A DNA stretch of 64,000 bases from Streptomyces sp. NBC_00464 (GTDB taxonomy: Bacteria; Actinomycetota; Actinomycetes; Streptomycetales; Streptomycetaceae): NCBI RefSeq assembly GCF_036013915.1, contig NZ_CP107899.1, positions 6,200,001-6,264,000 on the forward strand, given 5' to 3'. This document shows, in pieces, positions 52,894 to 60,635 of the stretch. The notes under the pieces were generated by a model, which saw only the letters and a program-made list of their open reading frames with translations, was not told where the DNA came from and did no database searches. A program made the position numbers and the translations under genes. Positions within the stretch are counted from its first letter, which is position 1; each line of letters starts with the position of its first letter.

Positions 52894-52927
52894 TGTGTGT
52901 CGATACGTGGTGTGTGTCGATACGTGG
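52894..52927. repeat. 17-bp tandem direct repeat upstream of tyrS
   Basis: TGTGTGTCGATACGTGG occurs twice with no gap (52894-52910, 52911-52927), 25 bp before the tyrS start and 30 bp after the end of pmbA's stop region. Confidence 0.9.
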
Positions 52928-52956
52928 ATCGAAAGGCAACAGTCAGTCTAGGCGGG

Positions 52957-54351
52957 TCACACGCCCGGGCTCACCGAGCTCATGTTGAAGTCCGGGATGC
53001 GCAGCGCGGGCATCGCGGCCCGGGTGAACCAGTCGCCCCACTCACGCGGCAGGGTCTTCTCCGTCCGGCCGGCCTCGGTGGCCCGCGACAGCAGGTCCAC
53101 GGGTGACTCGTTGAAGCGGAAGTTGTTCACCTCGCCGACCACCTCGCCGTCCTCCACGAGATAGACCCCGTCGCGGGTCAGCCCGGTCAGCAGCAGCGTC
53201 GCCGGGTCGACCTCCCGGATGTACCACATGCAGGTCAGCAGCAGTGCGCGGCCGGTCGTCGCGGCGACCATCTCCTCCAGGGACCGCTCACCGCCGCCCT
53301 CCAGCAGCAGGTTGTCGATCGCCGGGGCGATCGGGAGCCCGGTCTGACCGGCCGTGTGCCGGGTCGTCGTCAGCCGGTCGAGCCGGCCGTCCTTGATCCA
53401 GTCGGTCCGGCCCAGCGGCAGTCCGTTGTCGAAGACGGACCCGCCGTCCCCGGAGGAGTGCGCGATGACGAACGGCGCGGATTCGAGCCCCGGCGCGTTC
53501 GGGTCGCTGAGCAGGGTCAGCGGCAACGGGGACAGGGTCTCCCCGAGCCGCGTCCCGCCGCCGGGCTTGGAGAACACCGTCCGGCCCTCGACGGCGTCCC
53601 GCGCGGTCGCCGACCACAGCTGGTAGATCAGCAGGTCGGCGACGGCGGTCGGCGGCAGCAGCGTCTCGTACCGCCCGGCGGGCAGGTCGATCCGGCGCTC
53701 CGCCCAGACCAGCCGCTGCGCAAGCTCGGCATCCATCCCGGCCGGGTCGACGTCCTTGAAGTCACGGGTCGAGCGCCCCGCCCACGCCGACCGCGACCGG
53801 TCGGGCGACTTGGCGTTCAGCTCCAGCGTGCCGTTCGGCTGGTCGTGGCGCAGCCGCAGCCCCGTCGACGTACCCAGGTAGGTCGAGGTCATCTCGTGGT
53901 TGGCGAAGCCGTACAGCTCACGGCCGCCGGAACGGGCCCGGGCGAAGGCGTCGCCCAGCGCGGGTGCGAACGCCGCGAAGACGTCCGAGCTCGTCTCCGC
54001 GGGCGCGTCCGTGAAGTCGGGGGAGGCGGCCACCCCGGTGACCAGCGGCTGGGCGTCCTCGGCCGGCCCGGCCCCGCGTGCGGCGGCCTCGGCGGCCCGT
54101 ACCAGCGGCTCCAGATCGGCTGCGGTGACGGCGGACCGGGACACGACACCGGAGGCGGCGCCCTCGGACCCGTCGACCGTGGCGATGACGGTCAGGGTGC
54201 GGCCCCGGGTCACCCCGTTCGTGGTGAGCGCGTTGCCGGCCCAGCGCAGATTGGCCGACGACTCCTCGTCGGCGATGACCACGCAGCCGTCGGCGGTGGA
54301 CAGTTCGAGCGCGCGCTCGACGATCTCGTGCGGCTTGCTGACGCGGCTCAT
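52957..54351 (-). CDS. pmbA: TldD/PmbA family metallopeptidase subunit, PmbA (TldE) type
   Basis: 464 residues. This partner lacks the HExxxH metal motif, as TldE/PmbA does. Typical stretches are LRWAGNALTTNGVTRGRTL, FVIAHSSGDGGSVFDNGLPLG and IREVDPATLLLTGLTRDGVYL near the C-terminus. TldD-TldE complexes cleave unfolded peptides inside a chamber. The ATG overlaps a small 29-codon ORF created by a duplication of the tldD-pmbA junction. Confidence 0.9.
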   Translation of the reverse strand: MSRVSKPHEIVERALELSTADGCVVIADEESSANLRWAGNALTTNGVTRGRTLTVIATVDGSEGAASGVVSRSAVTAADLEPLVRAAEAAARGAGPAEDAQPLVTGVAASPDFTDAPAETSSDVFAAFAPALGDAFARARSGGRELYGFANHEMTSTYLGTSTGLRLRHDQPNGTLELNAKSPDRSRSAWAGRSTRDFKDVDPAGMDAELAQRLVWAERRIDLPAGRYETLLPPTAVADLLIYQLWSATARDAVEGRTVFSKPGGGTRLGETLSPLPLTLLSDPNAPGLESAPFVIAHSSGDGGSVFDNGLPLGRTDWIKDGRLDRLTTTRHTAGQTGLPIAPAIDNLLLEGGGERSLEEMVAATTGRALLLTCMWYIREVDPATLLLTGLTRDGVYLVEDGEVVGEVNNFRFNESPVDLLSRATEAGRTEKTLPREWGDWFTRAAMPALRIPDFNMSSVSPGV

Positions 54352-54463
54352 CGCCCGGCCTCCTGCGTCGTGTTGAGACTGTGCCTGCCCGGGGGGCGCC
54401 CCCCGGACCCCCGGCCGGTTCCGTGGTTGCCGCTCATCGTCCGGCCTCCTGCGTCGTGTTGAG
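54346..54463. repeat. 32-bp direct repeats flanking a GC-rich insert at the tldD/pmbA junction
   Basis: GCTCATCGCCCGGCCTCCTG... (54346-54377) and the same 32 bases with one change (54432-54463) are 86 bp apart. The insert between them includes the palindrome CCGGGGGGCGCCCCCCGG and the sequence GACCCCCGG, like the streptomycete repeat found in cobB. Confidence 0.9.
54348..54437 (-). CDS. 29-residue ORF generated by junction duplication, coupled to tldD and pmbA
   Basis: The frame starts MSGNHGTGRGSGGRPPG and ends LNTTQEAGR, the last residues copying the C-terminus of TldD. Its ATG overlaps the tldD stop (ATGA) and its TGA overlaps the pmbA ATG (ATGA). It may pass ribosomes from tldD to pmbA. 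The peptide itself need not have a function. Confidence 0.5.
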   Translation of the reverse strand: MSGNHGTGRGSGGRPPGRHSLNTTQEAGR

Positions 54464-55957
54464 GATGTTCACGCCTCGGAAGAGGGCGGAGGGGCAGCCG
54501 TGCGAGACGGCAGCGACCTGGCCCGGCTGGGCCTTGCCGCAGTTGAAGGCGCCGCCCAGCACGTATGTCTGCGGGCCGCCGACCTTCTCCATCGAGCCCC
54601 AGAAGTCCGTCGTCGTCGCCTGGTAGGCGACATCGCGCAGCTGCCCGGCCAGCCTGCCGTTCTCGATCCGGAAGAACCGCTGCCCGGTGAACTGGAAGTT
54701 GTACCGCTGCATGTCGATCGACCAGGACCGGTCGCCGACCACGTAGATCCCGCGCTCCACCCCGCCGATCAGATCATCGGTGGACAGTCCGCCGGGATCC
54801 GGCGCCAGCGACACGTTCGCCATCCGCTGTACGGGGACATGGCCCGGCGAGTCCGCGTACGCACACCCGTTGGACCGGCCCAGGCCCGTCAGCTTCGCGA
54901 TCCGGCGGTCCAGCTGGTAGCCGACCAGCGTCCCGTCCTTGACCAGGTCCCAGGACTGCGCCTCGACGCCCTCGTCGTCGTACCCGATCGTCGCGAGCCC
55001 GTGTTCGGCGGTGCGGTCGCCCGTCACGTTCATCACCGGGGAGCCGTACGCAAGCTTCCCCAGCCGGTCGAACGTGGCGAACGAGGTCCCGGCGTACGCC
55101 GCCTCGTACCCCAGCGCCCGGTCCAGCTCGGTGGCGTGGCCGATCGACTCGTGGATGGTCAGCCAGAGATTGGACGGGTCGACGACCAGGTCGTACGTCC
55201 CCGCCTCGACGCTCGGGGCACGCATCTTCTCCGCCAGCAGCCCGGGGATGCCCTCCAGCTCCGCGTCCCAGTCCCAGCCGGTCCCCGTCAGGTACTCCCA
55301 GCCGCGTCCCGCAGGCGGTGCGATCGTGCGCATCGAGTCGAACTCACCGGTCGTCGCGTCCACTGCGACCGCGGTGAACTGCGGATGCAGCCGTACCCGC
55401 TGCTGCGTGGTGACCGTGCCCGCCGTGTCGGCGTAGAACTTGTTCTCGTGGACGGTCATCAGCGAGGCGTCCACATGCGCCACGCCCTGTGCCCCCAGCA
55501 GCCGGCCGCTCCACTCGGCGAGCAGCCCCGCCTTCTCCTCGGCCGGTACGTCGAAGGGGTCGACGTCGTACGCCGAGACCCAGCTCCGCTCCCCGTGCAC
55601 CGGCTCGTCGGCCAGCTCCACGCGCTCGTCGGACCCCGCCGCCGCGATCACCTTCGCCGACAGCTTCGCCATGGCGACGGCCTGTGAGGCCACCTTCGCC
55701 GCCGCGTCCATCGTCAGATCCACCCCGGAGGCGAACCCCCAGGCCCCGCCGTGCACGACCCGTACCGCGTATCCGAGGTCGGTGGTGTCCGACGATCCGG
55801 CGGGCCGGGCGTCCCGCAGCCGCCATGTGGCGCTGCGCACCCGCTCGAAGCGGAAGTCGGCGTGCGCGGCCCCGAGCGCCCGCGCGCGGGCGAGCGCCGC
55901 GTCGGCGAGCGGCCGTAGCGGGAGGGCCAGGAACGACTGATCTACCTCATGGGGCAC
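54434..55957 (-). CDS. tldD: Metalloprotease TldD
   Basis: 507 residues from GTG 55957, which has GAGGAGAGGCC upstream. The zinc motif LTIHESIGHATELDRALG near residue 240 (HExxxH) is the TldD signature. AEHGLATIGYDDEGVEAQ and YVLGGAFNCGKAQPGQ complete the family profile. It acts with PmbA/TldE as a heterodimer in peptide degradation or maturation. Originally it probably overlapped pmbA directly; a duplication now separates them by 82 bp. Confidence 0.93.
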   Translation of the reverse strand: MPHEVDQSFLALPLRPLADAALARARALGAAHADFRFERVRSATWRLRDARPAGSSDTTDLGYAVRVVHGGAWGFASGVDLTMDAAAKVASQAVAMAKLSAKVIAAAGSDERVELADEPVHGERSWVSAYDVDPFDVPAEEKAGLLAEWSGRLLGAQGVAHVDASLMTVHENKFYADTAGTVTTQQRVRLHPQFTAVAVDATTGEFDSMRTIAPPAGRGWEYLTGTGWDWDAELEGIPGLLAEKMRAPSVEAGTYDLVVDPSNLWLTIHESIGHATELDRALGYEAAYAGTSFATFDRLGKLAYGSPVMNVTGDRTAEHGLATIGYDDEGVEAQSWDLVKDGTLVGYQLDRRIAKLTGLGRSNGCAYADSPGHVPVQRMANVSLAPDPGGLSTDDLIGGVERGIYVVGDRSWSIDMQRYNFQFTGQRFFRIENGRLAGQLRDVAYQATTTDFWGSMEKVGGPQTYVLGGAFNCGKAQPGQVAAVSHGCPSALFRGVNILNTTQEAGR

Positions 55958-56194
55958 GGGCGGCCTCTCCTCTGCGTCACATACCCTCGGATCGTTTACG
56001 AGGCAGTGAAGCACGGCCGCAGCGGCGTCGCGGCCGAATATCGGGCCCCGCGCGGGGGCGGGTCGCCCGGTGGCCCGCGGCCTTGTCATGGCCTGCCGGG
56101 CCGGGTGCGTCTCTGTAGGAACCCCACAGTGACCGGGGGAAGGCGCTGTCAGGGGCCGATTCCTCGCGGAGGGCACGGTACCGATAGGTTTTCG

Positions 56195-56230
56195 ATGTAC
56201 CAGACCGCTAAGGAAAGGGTGATCCGTTGA
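56195..56230 (+). CDS. Candidate leader ORF (MYQTAKERVIR) overlapping the fabG start
   Basis: An 11-codon frame whose TGA overlaps the TTG start of fabG as TTGA. GATAGG stands six bases before its ATG, consistent with a -10 box and leaderless initiation. It contains the fabG ribosome site. Coupling would help use of the rare TTG start. Chance cannot be excluded. Confidence 0.4.
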   Translation: MYQTAKERVIR

Positions 56231-56946
56231 GCCGCTCGGTTCTCGTCACCGGAGGAAACCGGGGCATCGGCCTCGCCATCGCCCGTGCTTTCGCCGACAA
56301 CGGCGACAAGGTCGCCATCACCTACCGTTCCGGCGAGCCGCCCGCGGCGCTCACCGAGGCCGGCGTTCTCGCGGTCCGTTGCGACATCACCGACGCCGAA
56401 CAGGTGGAGCAGGCCTACAAGGAGATCGAGGAGAAGCACGGCAACGTGGAGGTGCTGGTCGCCAACGCCGGTATCACCAAAGACCAGTTGCTGATGCGGA
56501 TGTCCGAGGACGACTTCACGTCCGTACTCGACACCAACCTCACCGGCACCTTCCGGGTCGTCAAGCGCGCCAACCGCGGCATGCTGCGCGCCAAGAAGGG
56601 CCGCGTCGTCCTCATCTCCTCCGTCGTCGGCCTCCTCGGCTCGGCGGGGCAGGCCAACTACGCCGCGTCGAAGGCCGGTCTGGTCGGCTTCGCCAGGTCG
56701 CTGGCCCGCGAGCTCGGCTCGCGGAACATCACGTTCAACGTCGTCGCGCCCGGCTTCGTCGACACCGACATGACGCAGGCGCTCACCGAGGAGCAGCGCA
56801 AGGGCATCGTCGCCCAGGTGCCGCTCGCGCGCTACGCGCAGCCTGAGGAGATCGCCGCCGCGGTGCGCTTCCTCGCCTCCGACGACGCGTCGTACATCAC
56901 TGGAGCCGTCATCCCCGTTGACGGCGGATTGGGCATGGGTCACTGA
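56227..56946 (+). CDS. fabG: 3-oxoacyl-ACP reductase FabG
   Basis: 239 residues, beginning at TTG 56227 (MSRSVLVTGGNRGIG). The NADPH loop is TGGNRGIG at residues 8-15. The catalytic Ser-Tyr-Lys is in LISSVVGLLGSAGQANYAAS and NYAASKAGLVG. It reduces 3-oxoacyl-ACP to 3-hydroxyacyl-ACP in fatty acid synthesis. AAGGAAAGGG lies upstream, and no ATG or GTG is better placed. fabI follows after 5 bp, as in the mabA-inhA pair of mycobacteria. Confidence 0.93.
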   Translation: MSRSVLVTGGNRGIGLAIARAFADNGDKVAITYRSGEPPAALTEAGVLAVRCDITDAEQVEQAYKEIEEKHGNVEVLVANAGITKDQLLMRMSEDDFTSVLDTNLTGTFRVVKRANRGMLRAKKGRVVLISSVVGLLGSAGQANYAASKAGLVGFARSLARELGSRNITFNVVAPGFVDTDMTQALTEEQRKGIVAQVPLARYAQPEEIAAAVRFLASDDASYITGAVIPVDGGLGMGH

Positions 56947-56951
56947 TCACC

Positions 56952-57719
56952 ATGAGCGGAATTCTCGACGGCAAGCGCATCCTCATCACCGGGGTGCTGA
57001 TGGAGTCGTCCATCGCGTTCCACGCTGCCAAGGTGGCCCAGGAGCAGGGCGCTGAAGTCATCCTGACCGCCTTCCCGCGGCCCACGCTGACGGAGCGCAT
57101 CGCCAAGAAGCTGCCCAAGCCGGCCAAGGTCATCGAGCTGGACGTGACCAACACCGAACACCTCGACCGGCTCGCCGGCCTGGTGCGGGACGAGCTCGGT
57201 TCGCTCGACGGCGTCGTCCACTCCATCGGCTTCGCGCCGCAGGACGCGCTCGGCGGCAACTTCCTCAACACCCCTTTCGAGTCGGTCGCCACGGCGATGC
57301 ACGTCTCGGCGTTCTCGCTGAAGTCGCTCGCCATGGCGTGCAAGCCGCTGATGAGCGAGGGCGGTTCGATCGTCGGCCTCACCTTCGACGCGCAGTTCGC
57401 CTGGCCGCAGTACGACTGGATGGGCCCGGCGAAGGCGGCGCTGGAGGCCACCTCCCGTTATCTCGCCCGTGACCTGGGGCCGGACGGCATCCGCTGCAAC
57501 CTGATCTCGGCCGGACCGCTCGCCTCCATGGCCGCCAAGTCCATCCCGGGCTTCGGCGAGCTCGCCGACGTGTGGAACACCCGCGCGCCGCTGGCGTGGG
57601 ACATGAAGGACCCGGAGCCGGCCGGCCGCGGCATCGTCGCGCTGCTCTCGGACTTCTTCCCGCGGACGACGGGCGAGATCATCCACGTCGACAGTGGCGT
57701 GCACATGATGGGTGCCTGA
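56952..57719 (+). CDS. fabI: Enoyl-ACP reductase (NADH), FabI/InhA type
   Basis: 255 residues. ILITGVLMESSIAFHAAKVA at the start and QYDWMGPAKAALEATSRYLA, with the Tyr-x6-Lys pair of InhA, define the family. IHVDSGVHMMGA closes it. It catalyses the last reduction of the fatty acid elongation cycle. It is cotranscribed with fabG and followed by an intrinsic terminator with a U-tract. Confidence 0.95.
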   Translation: MSGILDGKRILITGVLMESSIAFHAAKVAQEQGAEVILTAFPRPTLTERIAKKLPKPAKVIELDVTNTEHLDRLAGLVRDELGSLDGVVHSIGFAPQDALGGNFLNTPFESVATAMHVSAFSLKSLAMACKPLMSEGGSIVGLTFDAQFAWPQYDWMGPAKAALEATSRYLARDLGPDGIRCNLISAGPLASMAAKSIPGFGELADVWNTRAPLAWDMKDPEPAGRGIVALLSDFFPRTTGEIIHVDSGVHMMGA

Positions 57720-57733
57720 CCCCTCCCGCACCC

Positions 57734-57777
57734 CGGCCGCGCACCGCCTCCCCGGAGGCGGTGCGCGGCCGTTTTCC
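57734..57777 (+). terminator. Intrinsic terminator after fabG-fabI
   Basis: CGGCCGCGCACCGCCTCC and GGAGGCGGTGCGCGGCCG form an 18-bp perfect stem followed by TTTTCCTT. Confidence 0.9.
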
Positions 57778-57880
57778 TTGTCCCGCCCGGCCTCCCGGCG
57801 CTCAGGTCGAAAAGCTGGTCGATTCACCGCAGAATGTGGAGGAACCGGACTTCTGGTCAGGCTGAGGGGAGGAGATCGCT

Positions 57881-58273
57881 GTGCGCGGCACACGTCACCG
57901 AACCCGATCCCTGCTGGTCGCCTCCGCCGTCGTCGCCGGGCTGCTCGTGCCCGCCGGTCTGTACGCGGCGGGACACGTCGGCGCCGCAGGCTCGGCAGGG
58001 TCTCCCGCGGCGGACCCCGAACCCTCCGGCGCCGAATGCCGTACGTCGGTGAAGGGCTCCCGGGTCGTCGCCTACTGCCACAATCCGTACCCCTCCACCG
58101 ACCGCGTCCAGCTGCACACCGAGTGCGCCCGCTGGTGGGACATCGACGCCGACTCCAAGCCGGTCGACATCGGCCCGGGGCGGACCGTTCGGCTGGACGA
58201 CCGCTGCTGGAAAGAGGTCGGCTCCGCGTGGGTCACCCACGCCGCCGAGACGCACAAAGCCAAGGCGTCCTAG
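57881..58273 (+). CDS. Secreted small cysteine-containing protein, unknown function
   Basis: 130 residues from GTG 57881, preceded by GGGGAGGAGATC. A signal peptide (RTRSLLVASAVVAGLLVPAG) is followed by a short Ala/Gly/Ser linker and a domain with four cysteines (GAECRTS, VAYCHNP, HTECARWWD, DDRCWKE), probably two disulfides. No family is recognised. The reading frame continues open past its TAG stop through tandem repeats into the next gene. Confidence 0.7.
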   Translation: MRGTRHRTRSLLVASAVVAGLLVPAGLYAAGHVGAAGSAGSPAADPEPSGAECRTSVKGSRVVAYCHNPYPSTDRVQLHTECARWWDIDADSKPVDIGPGRTVRLDDRCWKEVGSAWVTHAAETHKAKAS

Positions 58274-58314
58274 ACGCGCAAGGCCCAGGAGTCCGGGACG
58301 GGCAAGCGGGCCAG

Positions 58315-58359
58315 GGCACGCTGGGCCAAGGCGCGCTGGGCCAAGGCACGCTGGGTCAA
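58315..58359. repeat. Three 15-bp tandem repeats downstream of the secreted-protein gene
   Basis: Units GGCACGCTGGGCCAA, GGCGCGCTGGGCCAA and GGCACGCTGGGTCAA run without gaps. In the upstream gene's frame they would encode A-R-W-A-K-type pentapeptides. Confidence 0.85.
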
Positions 58360-58474
58360 GGCCCCAGGGCCAAGGCCTCGTGCCGGTGCGGCGCGCCAGT
58401 CCTCTTGTCGCGCGATGATCGGGCAGGCTGGCCACGGTCGGGGCTCATCCCGACTGCCCTGCCGAGGAGCGGAC

Positions 58475-60010
58475 ATGTACGAGTTGCGGGCACCGAGCCC
58501 GCCCCGGATGCGCGAGTCGGCCAAGCCGGTCCCGAGGTCTTCGCCGCGGTTGCTGCCCTGCCTGGCAGTGATCGCGGTGGTCTGCATCGCCGTCCAACTG
58601 GCCTTCGTCATCCCGGAATCGGGCCTCGGCTGGGACGAGACCGTCTACGTCAGCCAGGCCGGCGGTGACATCCCGGCCGCATTCTTCAGTGCTCCCCGGG
58701 CCCGCGGCATCTCCTACCTGGTCGCTCCGGTCGCCGCCCTCACCCCGTCCGTGACCGTCCTGCGGATCTACCTCGCCCTGCTCTCGGCCGGCGCGCTCGT
58801 CGGCGCCTTCCGGGTCTGGCGCACCCTGTTGCCCGGCCGTGTCCTGGTCTGTGCGGGAGCCCTGTTCGCCACGCTCTGGCCGACCCTGTTCTACGGCCCC
58901 ATGGCCATGCCGAACCTCTGGTGCGCGCTGGGTGCCCTGGCGGCCACCGGATGGGTCGCACGCGCCGTGCTGCGCGGGGCGGGGCGGGCCGAGCTCGTCG
59001 GTGCGGGGGCGGCGGTGGCCGTCGTGGTCCTGATGAGGCCGGCCGACGGGGCGTGGCTCGCGCTGCCGTTGCTGCTCGTCACGTTGGTGCGGCCCCGGAT
59101 GTTCGCCGCGCTGGCCGCCGGGCTGCTCGCGGGCGCCGCACCCTGGATCGTGGAGGCGTTCGCGCACTACGGGGGGCCGCTCACCCGGCTGCACCGGGCC
59201 AGCGAGATCCAGGGCGGTCTGGGCTGGAACCTGGCGGTGGACGACCAGGCCAAGGCGCTGGAGGGGCGCACCCTCTGCCGCCCCTGCACCATCCAGTGGA
59301 AGCGGCCCGGGGCGACGGTCTGGTGGGCCCTGCTGCCGTTCCTGGCCACCGGCGGCGCGGTCGTCGCGCGCCGGGCCGGCCGGGGCACGGCCATCCTGCT
59401 GGCGACCGGGACGGCGGTGTCGCTGGCGGTGCCGTACCTCTTCCTGATCGAGTACGCCGCACCCCGCTTCCTGCTGCCCGCCTACGCACTGCTGTCCCTG
59501 CCGGTGGGGGAGTGCCTGGTGCGCCTGTACGCCTGGGCCCGCCGTCCCGCCGGACGGTCGGGGCGTACCGTCGCGGCGCAGTGGCGCGTCGTCGCGCTCG
59601 CTGCCGTCCTCGCCGCCCACCTGGCCGTGCAGCTCCAGGTGACGAGCCGGGTGTCAGCCAGCAGTCATTCGACCAGCGCGGACTTCGAGGCCGTGGCCGC
59701 CGCGCTCCACCGCAACGGAATCCGCCCGCCCTGCGTGATCAGCGGCGCGCAGGCGGTCCCGATCGCCTACTACGCGGGCTGCGCCTCACGGCAGACCGCC
59801 GGGCACGACAAAAGCATTACCCCCGCAGGTCTCAGGGAGGCCGCCCGACGGGTCCCGACGGCTGTTCTCGTCGCCGGCGGCGGCCCCCGGCCGGCGTACG
59901 CCCCCTCGGGCCCGCCCGTCTTCCTGGCGGAGACCCGGGACGCGGGACCGTACATCGGCTATCTGTTCCCACCGCCGGACCGCTCCGGTCCGGGGCGGCC
60001 GGATTCCTGA
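58475..60010 (+). CDS. GT-C-type membrane glycosyltransferase-like protein
   Basis: 511 residues from ATG 58475, preceded by GAGGAGCGGAC. A longer frame upstream has no such site. The protein has about ten transmembrane segments, and the first loop carries ESGLGWDETVYVSQAGGD, where the acidic DE pair resembles the catalytic residue of ArnT/PMT-like GT-C enzymes. The C-terminal 130 residues are extracytoplasmic. It probably transfers a sugar from a lipid carrier to protein, lipid or polysaccharide. Substrate unknown. Confidence 0.72.
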   Translation: MYELRAPSPPRMRESAKPVPRSSPRLLPCLAVIAVVCIAVQLAFVIPESGLGWDETVYVSQAGGDIPAAFFSAPRARGISYLVAPVAALTPSVTVLRIYLALLSAGALVGAFRVWRTLLPGRVLVCAGALFATLWPTLFYGPMAMPNLWCALGALAATGWVARAVLRGAGRAELVGAGAAVAVVVLMRPADGAWLALPLLLVTLVRPRMFAALAAGLLAGAAPWIVEAFAHYGGPLTRLHRASEIQGGLGWNLAVDDQAKALEGRTLCRPCTIQWKRPGATVWWALLPFLATGGAVVARRAGRGTAILLATGTAVSLAVPYLFLIEYAAPRFLLPAYALLSLPVGECLVRLYAWARRPAGRSGRTVAAQWRVVALAAVLAAHLAVQLQVTSRVSASSHSTSADFEAVAAALHRNGIRPPCVISGAQAVPIAYYAGCASRQTAGHDKSITPAGLREAARRVPTAVLVAGGGPRPAYAPSGPPVFLAETRDAGPYIGYLFPPPDRSGPGRPDS

Positions 60011-60030
60011 GACGGCCCGGGGCCGGACTG

Positions 60031-60243
60031 TCAGTCGGGGAGGGGGACGCGGATCACCGGGTCGAACGGGCGTTTGTTGAAGCCGGTGCGCAGATTGCGG
60101 CATCCAGGCGCGCCGCACATGAAGAACTCCTCGACACTCCGGCGGCCCGTGAGGGCTCCGAGCCACACCTTCTCGTCGGCGGTGAGGGCACGGTGTTGTT
60201 CGTCGGAATCGCAGGTGAAGCAGTACATCCGACGGGGCTGCAC
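60031..60243 (-). CDS. Small zinc-finger-like protein, unknown function
   Basis: 70 residues from GTG 60243, which has GGGAGGTCCT directly upstream; an ATG 15 bases on (MYCFTCDSDEQHR) is a less supported alternative. CFTCDSDEQH and FFMCGAPGCRNLR give two Cys pairs, probably one zinc. The fold and role are not recognised. It ends 20 bp from the convergent glycosyltransferase-like gene. Confidence 0.7.
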   Translation of the reverse strand: MQPRRMYCFTCDSDEQHRALTADEKVWLGALTGRRSVEEFFMCGAPGCRNLRTGFNKRPFDPVIRVPLPD

Positions 60244-60459
60244 AGGACCTCCCGAAGCGGGCGGACGGACCGGACAGGGCGGAACGAGCCGAGCGAACCT
60301 GAGCTTAAGGGGGCTTGACGCGCGAAGGCAGGACGTGCGGGGAGGTTTTCCGCGGCGCCTCCCCGCCCGGGGGTGTTTCCCCGCCCGGGGGAGCGGAGCG
60401 GGAACCCGGCCCGGCGCGCGTACGCCGGGCCGCTCGCCGACCACTGGCGGAAGGATGCC
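60244..60459. other. GC-rich gap with a doubled TCCCCGCCCGGGGG motif
   Basis: I see no gene. TCCCCGCCCGGGGG occurs at 60360-60373 and 60378-60391; each copy can form a hairpin. The MITE-like element B follows. Confidence 0.5.
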
Positions 60460-60463
60460 CTAG

Positions 60464-60635
60464 GGCGTGTTTTGAAAGTCCCGCCTGCCCGGCGGCGTCT
60501 GGCACGCACGCTCGCGGCGTTGCGGAAATGCCCTAGTAGCTCCGCTACGAGACCACTTCCGCGCCTTGCGATCGCACGCACCAGACGCCGCCGGGCCCGC
60601 CCTTCGGGCGGACGGCGCTACTTTCAAAACGCGCC
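60464..60635. mobile_element. MITE-like element B with CTAG flanks
   Basis: 172 bp. Inverted termini GGCGTGTTTTGAAAGT and ACTTTCAAAACGCGCC differ at one base, and both ends are flanked by CTAG (60460-60463 and 60636-60639), as for a 4-bp target duplication. The interior is nearly self-complementary: GGCGGCGTCTGG against CCAGACGCCGCC, and a GTAGC-TCC-GCTAC centre. It shares GCACGCAC, CTCGC and CGCCCTTCGGGCG with element A. The right CTAG contains the stop codon of the GntR gene. Confidence 0.8.

Noticed and set aside
58280..58400. Minisatellite-based CRISPR-like array
   Set aside because: The 15-bp units are adjacent with no spacers, so they are a plain tandem repeat.
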